This document shows, in pieces, positions 33,050 to 43,895 of a stretch of 64,000 nt of DNA. Source of the DNA: Perognathus longimembris pacificus (Eukaryota; Chordata; Mammalia; Rodentia; Heteromyidae). Position 1 is the stretch's first letter; each line of letters begins with the position of its first letter. The DNA is taken from NCBI RefSeq assembly GCF_023159225.1, contig NC_063168.1:48319062-48383061 (forward strand). Reading direction: 5' to 3'. Both the position numbers and the translations under genes were made by a program. The notes beneath the pieces are model-generated. The model was not told where the DNA came from, searched no databases, and saw nothing but the letters and a program-made list of their open reading frames with translations.

Positions 33050-33188
33050 TTTTCTTTCTTTCTTTCCTTCCTTCCTTCCTTCCTTCCTTCCTTCCTTCCT
33101 TCCTTCCTTCCTTCCTTCCTTCCTTCCTTCCTTCCTTCTTTCCCTTCCTTCCTTCCTTCCTTCTTTCTCCCTTCCCCCTTGCCCCCTT
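33050..33188. repeat. (TTCC)n microsatellite
   Basis: About 130 bases of TTCC with TTTC and CCCTT margins, on the tail side of the antisense B1L-Geo that follows. Confidence 0.98.
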
Positions 33189-33335
33189 TCCTTTTTTTTG
33201 TGACAGTCCTGGGGCTTGAACTTAGGGTCTGGACACTGTCTCTGAGCTTCTTTGCTCAAGGCTACTACTCTCCCACTTGAGCCACAGCTTCACTTCTGAC
33301 TTCTTGGAAATTCATGAAAGGTAAGAGTCTCACAA

Positions 33336-33565
33336 GCCATGGGCCAGTGGCTCACGCCTATAATCCTAGCTACTCAATAAACTGAGATCTGAGGATCAGG
33401 GTTTAAATCCAGCCTGGGCAGAAAGGTCCCTGAGATTCTTATCTCCAATAAACTACTCAGAAAAAGCCAGAAATGGCACTATGACTCAAGTGGTAGAGCA
33501 CTAGCCTTGAGCACAAAGTGCTCAGGTCCTGCATTCAAGTTCCAAGACCAGTTAAAAAAAAAAAG
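33336..33565 (+). mobile_element. B1L-Geo SINE, sense, nested
   Basis: Complete dimer from 'ggccagtggctcacgcctat' to 'ccaagaccagtt' and an A tail, in a B1L-Geo host of opposite orientation. The target duplication is approximately aagagtctca/aaaagtctca. Confidence 0.88.
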
Positions 33566-33777
33566 TCGGCCTGGGGATATGGCCTAGTGGCAAGAGTGCT
33601 TGCCTCATATACATGAGGCCCTGGGTTCAATTCCCCAGCACCACATATACATAAAACAGCCAGAAGTGGCGCTGTGGCTCAAGTGGCAGAGTGCTAGCCT
33701 TGAGCAAAAAGAAGCCAGGGACAGTGCTCAGGCCCTGAGTCCAAGTCCCAGGATTGGCCAAAAAAAAAAAAAAAAAA
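33566..33777 (+). mobile_element. IDL-Geo SINE, sense, inserted at the tail of the nested SINE
   Basis: Complete copy with A tail of about 18, immediately after the A tail of the preceding B1L-Geo. Insertion into an A-rich tail is typical of L1-driven integration. Confidence 0.92.
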
Positions 33778-34000
33778 GTCTCATGGACTTTTCTGCCCAG
33801 GCTGGCTTTGAACCGTGATCCTCAGAACTCAGCCTCTTGAGCTGAGCCTCCTAGCTAATATTACAGGCATTGAACGACCTAGCAGAAATTTTCAAGATTG
33901 AATCTTTGCTATCATGATCTTGCCACAGGGGGATAAAACAAGTTATGTATATGAAATGCCAGGAAGTATGTGACATCTAAATTCAGTATTTGATTTTCTG

Positions 34001-34072
34001 TTTCTGCTGGGGATAGAACCCAGAACATCTCATACACTAGAGCACATGCTTTACCACTGAGTTTCTGATCTG
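34001..34072 (-). mobile_element. ID-like SINE monomer, antisense
   Basis: 'tgctggggatagaacccaga' to 'taccactgagtttctgatct'. Confidence 0.7.
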
Positions 34073-34288
34073 AATTATTTTTACTTTAATATTTAATTAT
34101 TCAAATATAACAATCACACACCTTTCTATTGTTTCAATAAAACTTTGAGTTATTTGCAAATAATCTTCACACAGTAAGTACCTCTGGTACCAAATGCCCC
34201 TCTTTCAAGGCTACCATGAAAACACATTTTCAAGATATGCTACATCTCAAGTTTGGTTCACAACTCCAGATCTCAAGATGTACCATGG

Positions 34289-34502
34289 TGGGTCTGGGAA
34301 TGTGGCCTAGTGGCAAGAGTGCTTGCTTCGTATACATGAAGCCCTGGGTTCGATTCCTCAGCACCACATATATAGAAAAGGCCAGAAGTGGCGCTGTGGC
34401 TCAAGTGGCAGAGTGCTAGCCTTGAGCAAGAAAGAAGCCAGAGGCAGTGCTCAGGCCCTGAATTCAAGGCCCAGAACTGGCAAAAAAGAAAAAGGAAAAG
34501 AA
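34289..34502 (+). mobile_element. IDL-Geo SINE, sense
   Basis: Complete copy with a perfect 14-bp target duplication aagatgtaccatgg (34275-34288, 34503-34516). The tail is A-rich with G interruptions. Confidence 0.95.
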
Positions 34503-34719
34503 AAGATGTACCATGGCATACTGTGCACATTGACTTTAAATAGCCTAACCATAAAAGCCAGTGTTTAAAGTCAAATCAAGACTAGAATTCTCTCTAGTGA
34601 AAGTTACAAATAAGCTCATGTCACAGAATTCTTTTTAAAATGAAGTGTTGTATGAGCAGAGTGATTGGAAAAACATACATAAAGAATTAGTGCCAGACCT
34701 TGAATTTTACAGCCTCTGT

Positions 34720-35218
34720 ATTGGGATTTGGATATAAAATATCCCCTCAAAATTATGTGTCAAAGGCTTAATCCACAAATGACCCCCAATACAATGTTCA
34801 TAGGTAGGGCTTTTGGGAAGTAATTATGTCATGAGGGTTCTGATTTAGTCAGTGGATTAATCTACTCATGGACTTGTCATTTGATGAGATTATTTGGAAA
34901 TGGTGGAAACTAGGCACAGGGCCTAGTAAAAGGAGAAGGTCCCAGAGATGAGGGGGCAGGGGCAAACTCTTAAAGGATGTCCTTTGTTCCTAGTCCATCC
35001 CTTGATCCTTGCTCTCTGCTTCCTGCCACCATGATAGGAGTAACTTTGCTTTACTACATCCTTCTGTTCTGACATTCCACCTTGCCACAGGCCCACAGAA
35101 ACAGACCCAGCAGATCATGGTGTGAAACCACTGAAATTGTGAGTCAAGAGGAACTTTTCTCCTTTTCCATTGTTTATATTAGCTGTTTTGTCACAGCAAA
35201 AGACAGTTAACTAACAAA
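34720..35218 (+). mobile_element. Solo LTR-like element (MaLR/ERVL type), about 500 bases
   Basis: Order of 'gggatttggatataaaatat', 'ggtagggcttttgggaagta', 'gctctctgcttcctgccacc', 'cttgccacaggcccacagaa', 'tggtgtgaaaccactgaaat' and 'ttttgtcacagcaaaagaca' follows a known rodent/mammal MaLR-style LTR. There is no internal viral coding sequence, so it is a solo LTR relic. Confidence 0.6.
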
Positions 35219-35409
35219 CTTTGCATAAGCAATTCAGGTATCTGTTAGTATTATTTCCTACTGCTAAAGGATAAATCACTATAAACTTAGTACTGAAGAG
35301 CCAGACTTTGAAGTCAGGCCCCACTTTACCACGTGAACCTGAGATAAGCAGGCCCTGTGAGCAAACCAAACCCAGGACAAGCTTATTAGGGCCCAGCGGG
35401 TCAAGAACT

Positions 35410-35640
35410 CTAACCGCTGGGGCTTGAACTCAGGGCCTATGTGCTGTCTCTGAGCTTTTTTGCCCAAGGCTAGTTCTCTACCACAGAAGCTACAGCTCCA
35501 CTTTCTGATTTGGGGTAGTTAATCAGAGATAAGTGTCTCATTATCTTTTCTGCCTAGACTGGCTTCAAACCTAGATCCTCAGATCTCAGCCTGCTGAGTA
35601 GCTATGGGATAAAATCCAGAACATCTCACATGCTACATGA
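35410..35640 (-). mobile_element. B1L-Geo SINE, antisense, plus ID-like remnant
   Basis: 'ccgctggggcttgaactcag' to 'cagcctgctgagtagctatg', then a short ID-like piece 'aaaatccagaacatctcaca'. Confidence 0.75.
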
Positions 35641-35650
35641 CGTAACCTGT

Positions 35651-35877
35651 TTTGTGTGTGTACCAGTACTGGGGATTGAATTTAGGACTTGAGGCTCTTA
35701 CCTAGCGTTGTTTTGCTCAAGGCAGGTACTTGACCACTTAAATTACAGCTTCACTTGTAGATACATTTTGCTGGCTTATTGGAGGTGAGAATCTCAGGGA
35801 TTTTTCTGCCTGGGCTGGCAACAAACCTTGATATTCACGTCTTAAGTTAGGATTATAGGCCTGAGCCACTGACACCC
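35651..35877 (-). mobile_element. B1L-Geo SINE, antisense, older copy
   Basis: 'gtaccagtactggggattga' to 'ggcctgagccactgacaccc'. This and the preceding copy are in the same orientation. Confidence 0.8.
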
Positions 35878-35879
35878 TA

Positions 35880-36500
35880 TACTCAGAAATATCTCAATGC
35901 AGACATCTAACAGACTTACCTGCAGACCTTTTTAGGCTGCAAAAATTGCTTTTCAGCTCATTCCCACCTAAAGAAGAGAAAGCTAGCTCTCATTTCCCCC
36001 ACTCTCATCTCTTTCACAGAGAACCATCACTGAAATGAATCATTTATTCATCTCTTTTACTCATCTCTTCTAGAACTTGCACACATGCAATGCATTACCA
36101 TCCATTATACATAGAAATATTATACTTACACTTAAAGACTTTGTTCAAAGTTCTGTTTTCTTCCTGCCTCTGGCCATACCTCTATTTTTTCTCCATGTAA
36201 TCCATATGATAGTCAATAGAACCACTAGATTATCTCACTTTGTATTTCAATCCTCATGTGAGTTTAATAATTTTGTTTTTTTTAGCAATAATACCTGTTT
36301 TTATATGACCCTAAAGCATTTAGCGTAGAAAATATGTTGAAAATTATTTTTGTGACTAAATTGCTCTGATTGGAAAAACCGACAGTTTCATTACTTACTG
36401 CTGTTAATACCGTCTCTTGTCAGATTCCTTCATTTTATAAAAATTAATTGGAACACGTTTAAGGACATGGGTTGTATCACCAGCCCTAAAAAAAACTAAC
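35880..36500. other. About 600 bases, nothing recognised
   Basis: The plus frame 36077-36328 (83 codons) is rich in Phe, Leu and Ile. It lies in T-rich DNA with no supporting signals. Confidence 0.35.
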
Positions 36501-36514
36501 AAAAGTTTTATTAA

Positions 36515-36740
36515 GGGGCTGGGGATATGGCCTAGTGGCAAGAGTGCCTGCCTCGGATACACGAGGCCCTAGGTTCGATTCCCCAGCACCACATATACAG
36601 AAAACGGCCAGAAGCGGCGCTGTGGCTCAAGTGGCAGAGTGCTAGCCTTGAGCAGGAAGAAGCCAGGGACGGTGCTCAGGCCCTGAGTCCAAGGCCCAGG
36701 ACTGGCAAAAAAAAAAAAAAAAAAAAAAAAAACAAAAAAA
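36515..36740 (+). mobile_element. IDL-Geo SINE, sense, young subgroup
   Basis: Near-consensus young-type copy ('gcctgcctcggatacacgag', 'cggccagaagcggcgctgtg', 'ttgagcaggaagaag'). Long A tail (36707-36740, with one C). Perfect 14-bp target duplication aaaagttttattaa (36501-36514, 36741-36754). Confidence 0.97.
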
Positions 36741-36872
36741 AAAAGTTTTATTAAACCCAGGCAAAATATAATCTCCTAGTAGTGGCTCATTTTTAAATAC
36801 CCTTCTATCTGAAGCTTTTAAAAAGGGTCTCTCTGATGGAGCTGGTAATACCAAGAAAATATGCTGAGAGGC

Positions 36873-36873
<1 letters not shown>

Positions 36874-36912
<39 letters not shown>
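36874..36912. repeat. (TG)n microsatellite
   Basis: About 19 TG units at the tail side of an antisense ID-like copy. Confidence 0.97.
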
Positions 36913-36922
<10 letters not shown>

Positions 36923-36929
36923 AATATGT

Positions 36930-37118
36930 GTGTATGATACTGGGGTTTGAACTCAGAGCCTTGTACATGCCAGACAGGGATTGTACCACTTGAGCCAAAC
37001 CTCTAGCCCAACAGGTATTTTTTTTAACTTTATTTATGAATTTCTGTAATACTGTGGATGCCAGATTGGCCTTGGGCTTGCTAGGCAAATGTTCTACTGC
37101 TGAGTCATGCCTCCAGTC
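36930..37118 (-). mobile_element. Two ID-like SINE monomers, antisense
   Basis: 36930-37008 ('actggggtttgaactcagag' to 'gccaaacctctagccc') and 37048-37118 ('gtggatgccagattggcctt' to 'gtcatgcctccagtcc'), in tandem and the same orientation. Confidence 0.65.
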
Positions 37119-37139
37119 CAACAAGCATTCTTTCTTGTA

Positions 37140-37360
37140 TGTATGCTGGTCCTGGGGTTTGAACTCAAGGCCTGGGCACTGTCCCTGAGCTTTTTCGCTC
37201 AAGGCTAACACTATGACTCACCATAGCTCCACTTCAGATTTTGGCTGTTAAGTAGTGATGAGTCTCATGGGTTTTCCTGCCCAGTCTGACCTCAGCTAAG
37301 ATTCTCATATCTCAGCCTCCTAAGTAGTGAGGATTACAGGTGTGAGCCACTGGCGCCCAT
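37140..37360 (-). mobile_element. B1L-Geo SINE, antisense
   Basis: 'gctggtcctggggtttgaac' to 'gtgtgagccactggcgccca'. Confidence 0.85.
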
Positions 37361-37364
37361 AGAG

Positions 37365-39190
37365 GGCCCAAGAGGCATTCTTAGGACTAACTTTGGGTTT
37401 TTGTCCATTATGAGGGCTCAAACCTATGAGTAACTTTTAAACTGAGGTTTTTCTGCAATTGTTCAGTCAATCCATTTTCTGTCTCTCTGTTTATGTGAAG
37501 ATGGTAGCTGTTCACTAAAATCTACCTTGTCCATAGTAATAGAATTATGACTAAAAGTAGTTGCCTGGCCTACAGCTAAATTTCCCACCAGCCTAGTCAC
37601 CCTTAGGTGAGTAACTTTTGCCAACAAAATACAAGGAGAACTGAAGTGAGCGAGTCCTGTGTGTGGGCCTTTACCAAAAGTATCTCTACCTTCTTTCCTT
37701 TCCTTCCTCTGTGAAGACAGAGACCTCAAGGCCATGGGGAATCAGAACTTACAGAGGAGCCAGAGGCCATCAGTGCCTGTGTGAAAAAGAGCAGCTTCTC
37801 ATTTGGAATATTCACCCCGTTCCGTGGCCAGTAAACTTCTTTTGGGCTTGAGTCATTATACAGTCCACTTGTTTTGGCAATTTCGTTTCCCATAACTAGG
37901 AGTGTTGATCTGCATATTCTTTTAGCCATTGAGCAGATACATTGTATGGAAACCACAGTGTACACTAAATTGAAGTCATCCAGAGGAGGAGGCTGAGACC
38001 TAAGCAGTCACCAGGGAGAATGCCACAGAGTTCTGGTTCTGACGAACAGCGGTTTCCATCTGTGTGAGAAAAAATAACTTGAAGGAACTATTGCTAGTCA
38101 TTGAAAGCAGCACTTCTAGTTAACAATATTCCTGAGGCAATGTGGTTCAAGTTTTGATCCATTTGTGGCTTATGGTCAAGGAGTCTTGCTGATGACCCAT
38201 CTCAGCCTCATCAGAAAAAAAAGTAGAAAGAAAGTAATTTCCATTCTCCTTAAGGCCAGAATAGGGCTACTCACTTCTGTTGCTCTCCTATGGCTTGAAT
38301 CATCTCAGTCTTACACCTCCTAAGAAGGTTTTCCTCACCCTCTTTCTCAGCCACCAGTGGCTGGGTGATGTGGGTCCCCTCTCTACACACCCAGGACTCT
38401 GTTCATCTCTACCATTGCTCTCACTGTGGGAACCCTCTGCCTCCTGGCTTCCTTCCAGTTTGTGAGCTCCTGGAGTGCAGGGACATTTTCTTATTCACTT
38501 TGTGGTCCTTCTGCCTACTGCAATACATGGAACATGGGGACTATTTTACAAATAATGATTGCATGGTTGAATGACAAATGGCCTCTCAGGATGGCATGTC
38601 TCTGTTTATATCAGCAAAGACACCTTATAGCAATCATTCTGCCATTATTTCCAAACCCCCTCACAAATATTTTTTTTCTTTATGAATGCCTTATTTCTCA
38701 TGGTTGACACTTTGATCAACCAGTCCTATGTGCTTTCTTAAGATATTTCTTTGATTATTAGGGTTAATGTTTATCCTTTATTACATAGAAAACAAGAAAT
38801 AGGAGTGAGGAATGAAGAGAGTCCTGCATCAGAAGGCAAAAAAAAATTCCAGTCTTGTTATCTTTGGAAGCTTCAGTAACATGTCACTCAAAAAAGACCA
38901 CTTTAATCACACCATGAATCAGAAAAGGATAGTTTTTAGTGCCATTCTGCAGACAAAAAAAAACCTACCTAGAAATAATAATTTTTTTTAAAAGCAAAGT
39001 TAAGAGGCAGAGTTTAACCTGTAAAGGACTGGATCTGTGTAAATTAATAGCCATAAAATTTTTAAATCTGAAAATGGCGTGGTCTTTGGTCCATTCTAAT
39101 CTATCAGATAGAATGGTACTGTGCATTAGCTGTGAGTGTATGGAAATTCTTTTCTGTTGACATAGCATCTTAGAGGACTATTTATAGAGG
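37365..39190. other. About 1.8 kb without recognised repeats
   Basis: Several short frames lie at 37463-38707 on both strands, none with a recognisable product or a clear splice pair. The region has a fairly ordinary base composition and is one of the longer SINE-free stretches. It could contain an eroded ancient element, a regulatory element or an unrecognised exon. Confidence 0.3.
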
Positions 39191-39199
39191 CAGTGAGAT

Positions 39200-39430
39200 A
39201 TTGTGATCACCATCACGTATTTTGGAGTAAGACAGAGCCAGATTCAAATCCTGACACTTCTATGAACTAGCTATGTGACTTACTTGAGCAAATTATGTGT
39301 GTTTTTAGGTCTGCTCCCTTGCTGTAAAATAGGGATGTGAATCCTCCCTGTTGGGAGGATGAAATGTACATAGAGCAATGCGGATGTGTGTTGCAGTCAC
39401 CCTAAATATTAACTATAAAGAATTTTGCCT
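39200..39430 (+). mobile_element. MIR, sense
   Basis: 'gagccagattcaaatcctga', 'ctagctatgtgacttacttg', 'gctgtaaaatagggatgtga' and 'ggaggatgaaatgtacatag' follow MIR order. Confidence 0.82.
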
Positions 39431-39479
39431 CTGTTATGTTGATCTTCATGATAGAAGTATCATTACTATTACTTCTAAT

Positions 39480-40268
39480 TTTTTCATGTGGTAGAACTGG
39501 ACTTTAAATTCAGGGCCTTGAGCTAGTCATGGTAGAAGATCAAAATACTCCAATAGCTACACCCATATATCACATAAGAAGATGCCAAGTGAAGTGAATG
39601 CCACGTTACGGAAACGAGAGTTATACCACTGTTGTAATTATTTTCAGCATGCCATGTGAACTCGTACTACTTTTTTTTTTTTTATCTTTTTCCTTGTCTG
39701 TTTCTTTAACTGATTGGTTTGTTTAGTTTTGTTTCTCTTGTACTCCCTTCCTGTGGCTGTACCCTCCCTACCACTGTATCACATCTGAGTACCCTGGATA
39801 CTGTTTATATGGGTATTAGAACTGGGGAAGGGAGGGAATGCCAAAATCAAGAGACAAAGAACAAAAAGACAAACCATTCAAAAAGCAACACTTACAAAAC
39901 CATTTGGTGTAAACCAACTGCACAACTCCTGGGGGGAGAGGGGGAGGGGGAAATGAGGGAGGAGGTAACAAGTAGAACAAGAAATGTACTCACTGCTTTT
40001 CAAATGAATCTGTAACCCCTCTGTATCACACTTTGACAATAAAGAAAAGAAAAAAGAAAAAAATTCAGGGCCTTGAGCTCTCCCTTGTATTGTTTTGCTC
40101 GGGGCTGGCAGTCTACCCTTACTGCCATAGCTCCATTTCCAGATTTTTGCTGGTTTATTGGAGATAAGAGTATCATAGACTGTTTTGCTTGAGCTGGCTT
40201 TGTACTGTGATCCTCAGATCTCACCTTCCTGAGTAGTTAGGATTATAGATGTGAGTCACCAGCACCTG
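39480..40268 (-). mobile_element. B1L-Geo SINE, antisense, split by an L1 insertion
   Basis: The host pieces are 39480-39525 ('gtggtagaactggactttaa' to 'cagggccttgagct') and 40061-40268 (to 'gtgagtcaccagcacct'). The 19 bases 39507-39525 are repeated exactly at 40061-40079. Confidence 0.88.
39526..40060 (+). mobile_element. L1 3' end, sense, 5'-truncated, intact target duplication
   Basis: A 535-base insertion with a G-rich polypurine tract ('ggggggagagggggaggggg' near 39930), then 'gtaacccctctgtatcacac', 'tttgacaataaag' and an A-rich tail. The perfect 19-bp target duplication indicates a standard, fairly recent L1 integration. It contains only 3' UTR. The frame at 39719-40015 is not a gene. 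Confidence 0.9.
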
Positions 40269-40269
40269 T

Positions 40270-41160
40270 CATCATTACCATTATTTAGAGGAAAAAGTTG
40301 AGCCTCAGGATGTTTATAGTTGTCTAGTAGGGCAGACCAGTGTTCTTCTCACCACCATTCAGAGTGTAAGCAAGAGAAGGAATGAGGGGAACATGAAGAG
40401 TCTCAGTAGGGAACCTATGGGACCACATAGGGATGACCGCCAGCCAATGCAGGGAAGCAGACTTAGCTAACTTGTAATCATGGGTGACACTGAAACAGTA
40501 TCTAAGAGTGTCATAAGCTAGGCTATCCCCCATGCAACAACCCAACCCACAGTAGGCAATCAGCTCTTCTTGCTTTGCCAGTTCAGACCACTATACATAG
40601 TAGTTGCTTGTTGCATATTTGCTAAGTGACTGGAGTGATAAATCTTTTCTTTGTGTTCCCCCAATTCCTTCATTTAGAAGAGTTTTTTCCCTTGTCCTTC
40701 AAAGGACAAGAAATAAAATACTCTGATTCTTCTTTTCTCAACATAAGAGGAAGAAGTTTCCCTGAATATTCACTTTTTGTATTAAGTAATTGATCAGTCC
40801 TAACATTCCATTTACTGTACTTTATACAGCAGCTCCAGCCTCCCTCCTTCCCTCCCTCTTATCCCAACACTGAAGTCATGGTGCCTAATTTAGGCCACCC
40901 GTCATTATCTCTACCCACAAAAAGCTGATATCATCAAAAGCAAGCAAGCACAGCCCTAAAGTCCTTCAAGACAAAAGAGTCAGAAGCCCAGCAAAGAAAA
41001 TTAAGAACCCTGTTCCTTCCTCACCAATTCGCTTGCTTTTTGTCTTGATATATTGTGGAGCCTGCTCTTTTATAAGAGTATCTGAAGTTATAACTCAGAA
41101 TGTAAAGATATAGACTGGAATCCCCTTAGTTCTGGGGTATATTTCAATATATTTGTTGTT
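40270..41160. other. About 900 bases, nothing recognised
   Basis: No repeat family or exon supported. Short C/T-rich run near 40840. Confidence 0.35.
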
Positions 41161-41189
41161 GTTTTGTGTTTGTTTGTGTTTATTTTATG

Positions 41190-41262
41190 TGTGTTTGGTG
41201 CTGGGGATCAGACTCGGGGCCTCCCATGAACTTGATCTTAGAGGCTATAACCCTGGGCTACT
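41190..41262 (-). mobile_element. ID-like fragment, antisense
   Basis: 'ggtgctggggatcagactcg' to 'gaggctataaccctgggct'. GTTT-rich on its tail side. Confidence 0.5.
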
Positions 41263-41913
41263 TTAAAGTACAAGAGGAAATGCAGATGTTCGTTTCTTTC
41301 CCTCTCACAGATTCTTCAACATACTGGGATCGTGATCGGTTAGAGAAAATACAGAAACAAAGGAGCAGCACGGTTAAATAGTCAAGGAACAGCCTGTCCT
41401 CATTACTTGTGTGAAACCCCCACTGTATCCCAGGGACAGCATGTGAAATCAATAGAGACTTGAACTGTTAATTTCCAAAAAGGAAGAGATGTTTGAACTA
41501 AAATAGTCTCTCTACCCACAGGGAATGGAGGTCCCTTTTGTTTTTGGGTCTTCTTTCAATTAGGTAAGTTTCAGGAAGCTCATGAACCACTTTCTAAAAT
41601 TTGCTAATTTGTGGGAGGGAAGAAAATGTTCTCATGACATAAAGCCTTGTTTTTGTTAAACAACTGCCGTTAGTGTCAGGTGGTCAGAAGTATAGGAAGT
41701 ATAGGAGAAATAGAAAAGTCAAGAACACATAGATAGACCTCTTGCCTTTTGCTTGTTGTTTTATGTCATCTGCTCTCCCATACCAGGACTCTGCGATGAG
41801 AGTTGATGGGGGAATATGCCATTTATATTTTTTCCTGACTCATGGCCATCTTTTTATATCCCCTCCTAGGCTGTATCTGAGAAGGAGGCAACTTGTATTG
41901 CAAAGATCAATTA

Positions 41914-42136
41914 TTTTTGTGTGTGTGCCAGTTCTTGGGTTTGAATTCAGAACCTGGGAGCTGTGCCTTAGCTTTCTCACTCCAGGCTGGTGCTGTATCA
42001 CTTGAGCCACAGCTCCACTTCTAGTTTTTTGGTGGGAAGCTCGAAGACTTTCCTGCCTGGGCTGGCTTTGGACTATGATCCTCAGATCTGAATCTCCTGA
42101 GTAGCTAGGATTACAGGTGTGAACCATTGGCTCCCC
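41914..42136 (-). mobile_element. B1L-Geo SINE, antisense
   Basis: 'gtgccagttcttgggtttga' to 'aggtgtgaaccattggctcc'. Complete. Confidence 0.85.
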
Positions 42137-42287
42137 AAAAGATCAGAGGTGGGTGTTTTTTTTGTAGTATTTACATGATCAAACATTTTTAAGGTTTAGT
42201 GAAGACTAGGGTGATGAAAGATAGCATTTACATAAAAAGTTACTCCATAATACCACTCCTTGTGAACTTTAAGTGTCCTAATCCTGA

Positions 42288-42498
42288 TTACTTTTTTTGT
42301 TTTTGGTGCCAGTCCTGGGGCTTGAACACAGGGCCTGGGCACTGCCCCTGAGCTTCTTTTGCTCAAGAGCTAGCACTCTATCACTTGAGCCACAGCTCAA
42401 CTTCTGGCCTTTTCTGTTTATGTGGTGCTGAAGAATCAAACCCAGGGCTTCATGAATGCTAGGGAAGCACTCTACCACTAAGACACATTGCCCAGCCT
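42288..42498 (-). mobile_element. IDL-Geo SINE, antisense, older copy
   Basis: 'gccagtcctggggcttgaac' to 'aagacacattgcccagcc'. One extra base in 'ctcaagagctagc'. Confidence 0.88.
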
Positions 42499-42595
42499 GC
42501 ATTTTTAAAGAGCAGATACACAGATTGTACAAGTCCATGGCATTTGTCAAATACATGTCAGTGTATTGTGGGGTTTTTTTTGGGGGGGGAAGGGT

Positions 42596-42655
42596 ATTTG
42601 TGTGCTGGGGACCTCAAACAGGCTAGACAAGTGCTGAGCTACACTCTCCATCCTC
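42596..42655 (-). mobile_element. ID-like fragment, antisense
   Basis: 'gtgctggggacctcaaacag' and 'gctagacaagtgctgagcta'. G-rich run at 42582-42590 on its tail side. Confidence 0.45.
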
Positions 42656-42659
42656 TTCC

Positions 42660-43270
42660 CCCGTTCCCCCCCAAGGACTACTTCTCTAACTTTTTGTTCA
42701 ATTGTAACTACAATAATTCATTTTTTGATTTTTTAAAAAAATCCTTAAATTCTTAGATTGGCCTTAAGTACTAAGATACTATCTGAGTTTTACTCCCCAG
42801 GAAGTAAAGGTAGCTCCTCTCTGGTGTCCCTTCTGCCATTGGAGGAGATATGAAGAGGAGGTGATGGGGTAGAGATCCCAAAGGATGTCCCACTATACCA
42901 ACATCAGCTGGTGAAGAGGCTTGGGTAGTGGCCTGGGAGTTTGAGAGCAGGAAGAATGATGTCCATCTCAGTTTCATTTTCCTACTGTCTTTCCCTGCTC
43001 CTTGCCCTTGATGTGGCCTGTACTATGTTGAGTTCTCTCCAGAACAAGTGAGAATAACAGCCATCTCCCATCACTCATTCCTGTGTTAGGCTCAGCCAGG
43101 GGTGTCTGGCGGCCTGGAGCCACATCTAATACAGCCTCAGTATCTGTTACCCAAATTGCTTGAAACAGGGAAGTGTTTCAGATTTTGGAAGATTTGCATA
43201 TTTTAATACATCTTGGAAATATATCCAAGACCAAGCACAAAATTTATTCATGTGTTGCATACTTTTCACA
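42660..43270. other. About 600 bases, nothing recognised
   Basis: Mixed composition with no supported exon or repeat. The minus frame 42771-42977 has no recognisable product. Confidence 0.3.
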
Positions 43271-43288
43271 TAGCCTAAAAGTAATTTT

Positions 43289-43491
43289 TTTTTTTTTTTT
43301 TGCCAGTCCTGGGGCTTGGACTCAGGGCCTGAGCACTGTCCCTGGCTTCTTTTTGCTCAGGCTAGCACTCTGCCACTTGAGCCACAGTGCCACTTCTGGC
43401 CATTTTCTGTATATGTGGTGCTGGGGAATTGAACCCAGGGCCTCATGTATATGAGGCAGGCACTCTTGCCACTAGGCCATATCCCCAGCCC
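43289..43491 (-). mobile_element. IDL-Geo SINE, antisense
   Basis: Complete copy with a target duplication ctaaaagtaatttt (43275-43288, 43492-43505). One base lost in 'gctcaggctagc'. Confidence 0.95.
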
Positions 43492-43570
43492 CTAAAAGTA
43501 ATTTTGTACAGTATTTTTAATGTACCTGCATTGGTATTTTTGTTAGGCAGGTTTTTGTTGTTTTGTTTTT

Positions 43571-43895
43571 ATTTTTGTTTGTGTTTTTGTACCAGTACTG
43601 GGGCTTTAACTCAGGGCCAGGGTATTATCCCTTAGTTTTTGCTCAAGGATATTGCTCTATCATTTGAGCCACAGCTCTACTTCTGACCTTTTGGTGGTTA
43701 ATTGGAGATAAAAATAGCATGACTTTGCCAGTTGTTGGTGGCTCCCATCTGTAATCCTAACTACTCAAGAGGCTGAGATTTGAAGTTTGCATTTCAAAGC
43801 TAGCCTAGGCAGGAAACTCTGACTCTTATCTCTAATTAACTACCAGAAAACCAGAAATGGTGCTCTGGCTCAAAGTGGTAGAGCACTGTACTAGA
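43571..43895. mobile_element. Inverted pair of B1L-Geo SINEs
   Basis: 43571-43727 is an antisense copy truncated in the linker ('gttaattggagataaaaata'). 43730-43895 is a sense copy truncated in the Geo module ('ctcaaagtggtagagcactg'). The transcript of this region could fold into an imperfect hairpin. Confidence 0.75.

Larger units (their letters stand above)
33189..33888 (-). mobile_element. B1L-Geo SINE, antisense, split by two sense SINEs
   Basis: The host pieces are 33189-33332 (Geo module to 'gtaagagtctca') and 33774-33888 ('aaaagtctcatggacttttc' to 'gcattgaacgacc'). A small duplication 'cagcctcttgagctgagcct' lies in the distal piece. Confidence 0.88.

Noticed and set aside
34720..35218. 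Possible endogenous retrovirus
   Set aside because: Only an LTR-like segment is present. No gag, pol or env traces, primer-binding site or second LTR were seen, so it is described as a solo LTR relic.
36642..37211. 189-codon minus frame
   Set aside because: It traverses an IDL-Geo tail, a (TG)n repeat and antisense SINE fragments. The His/Thr run is the microsatellite.
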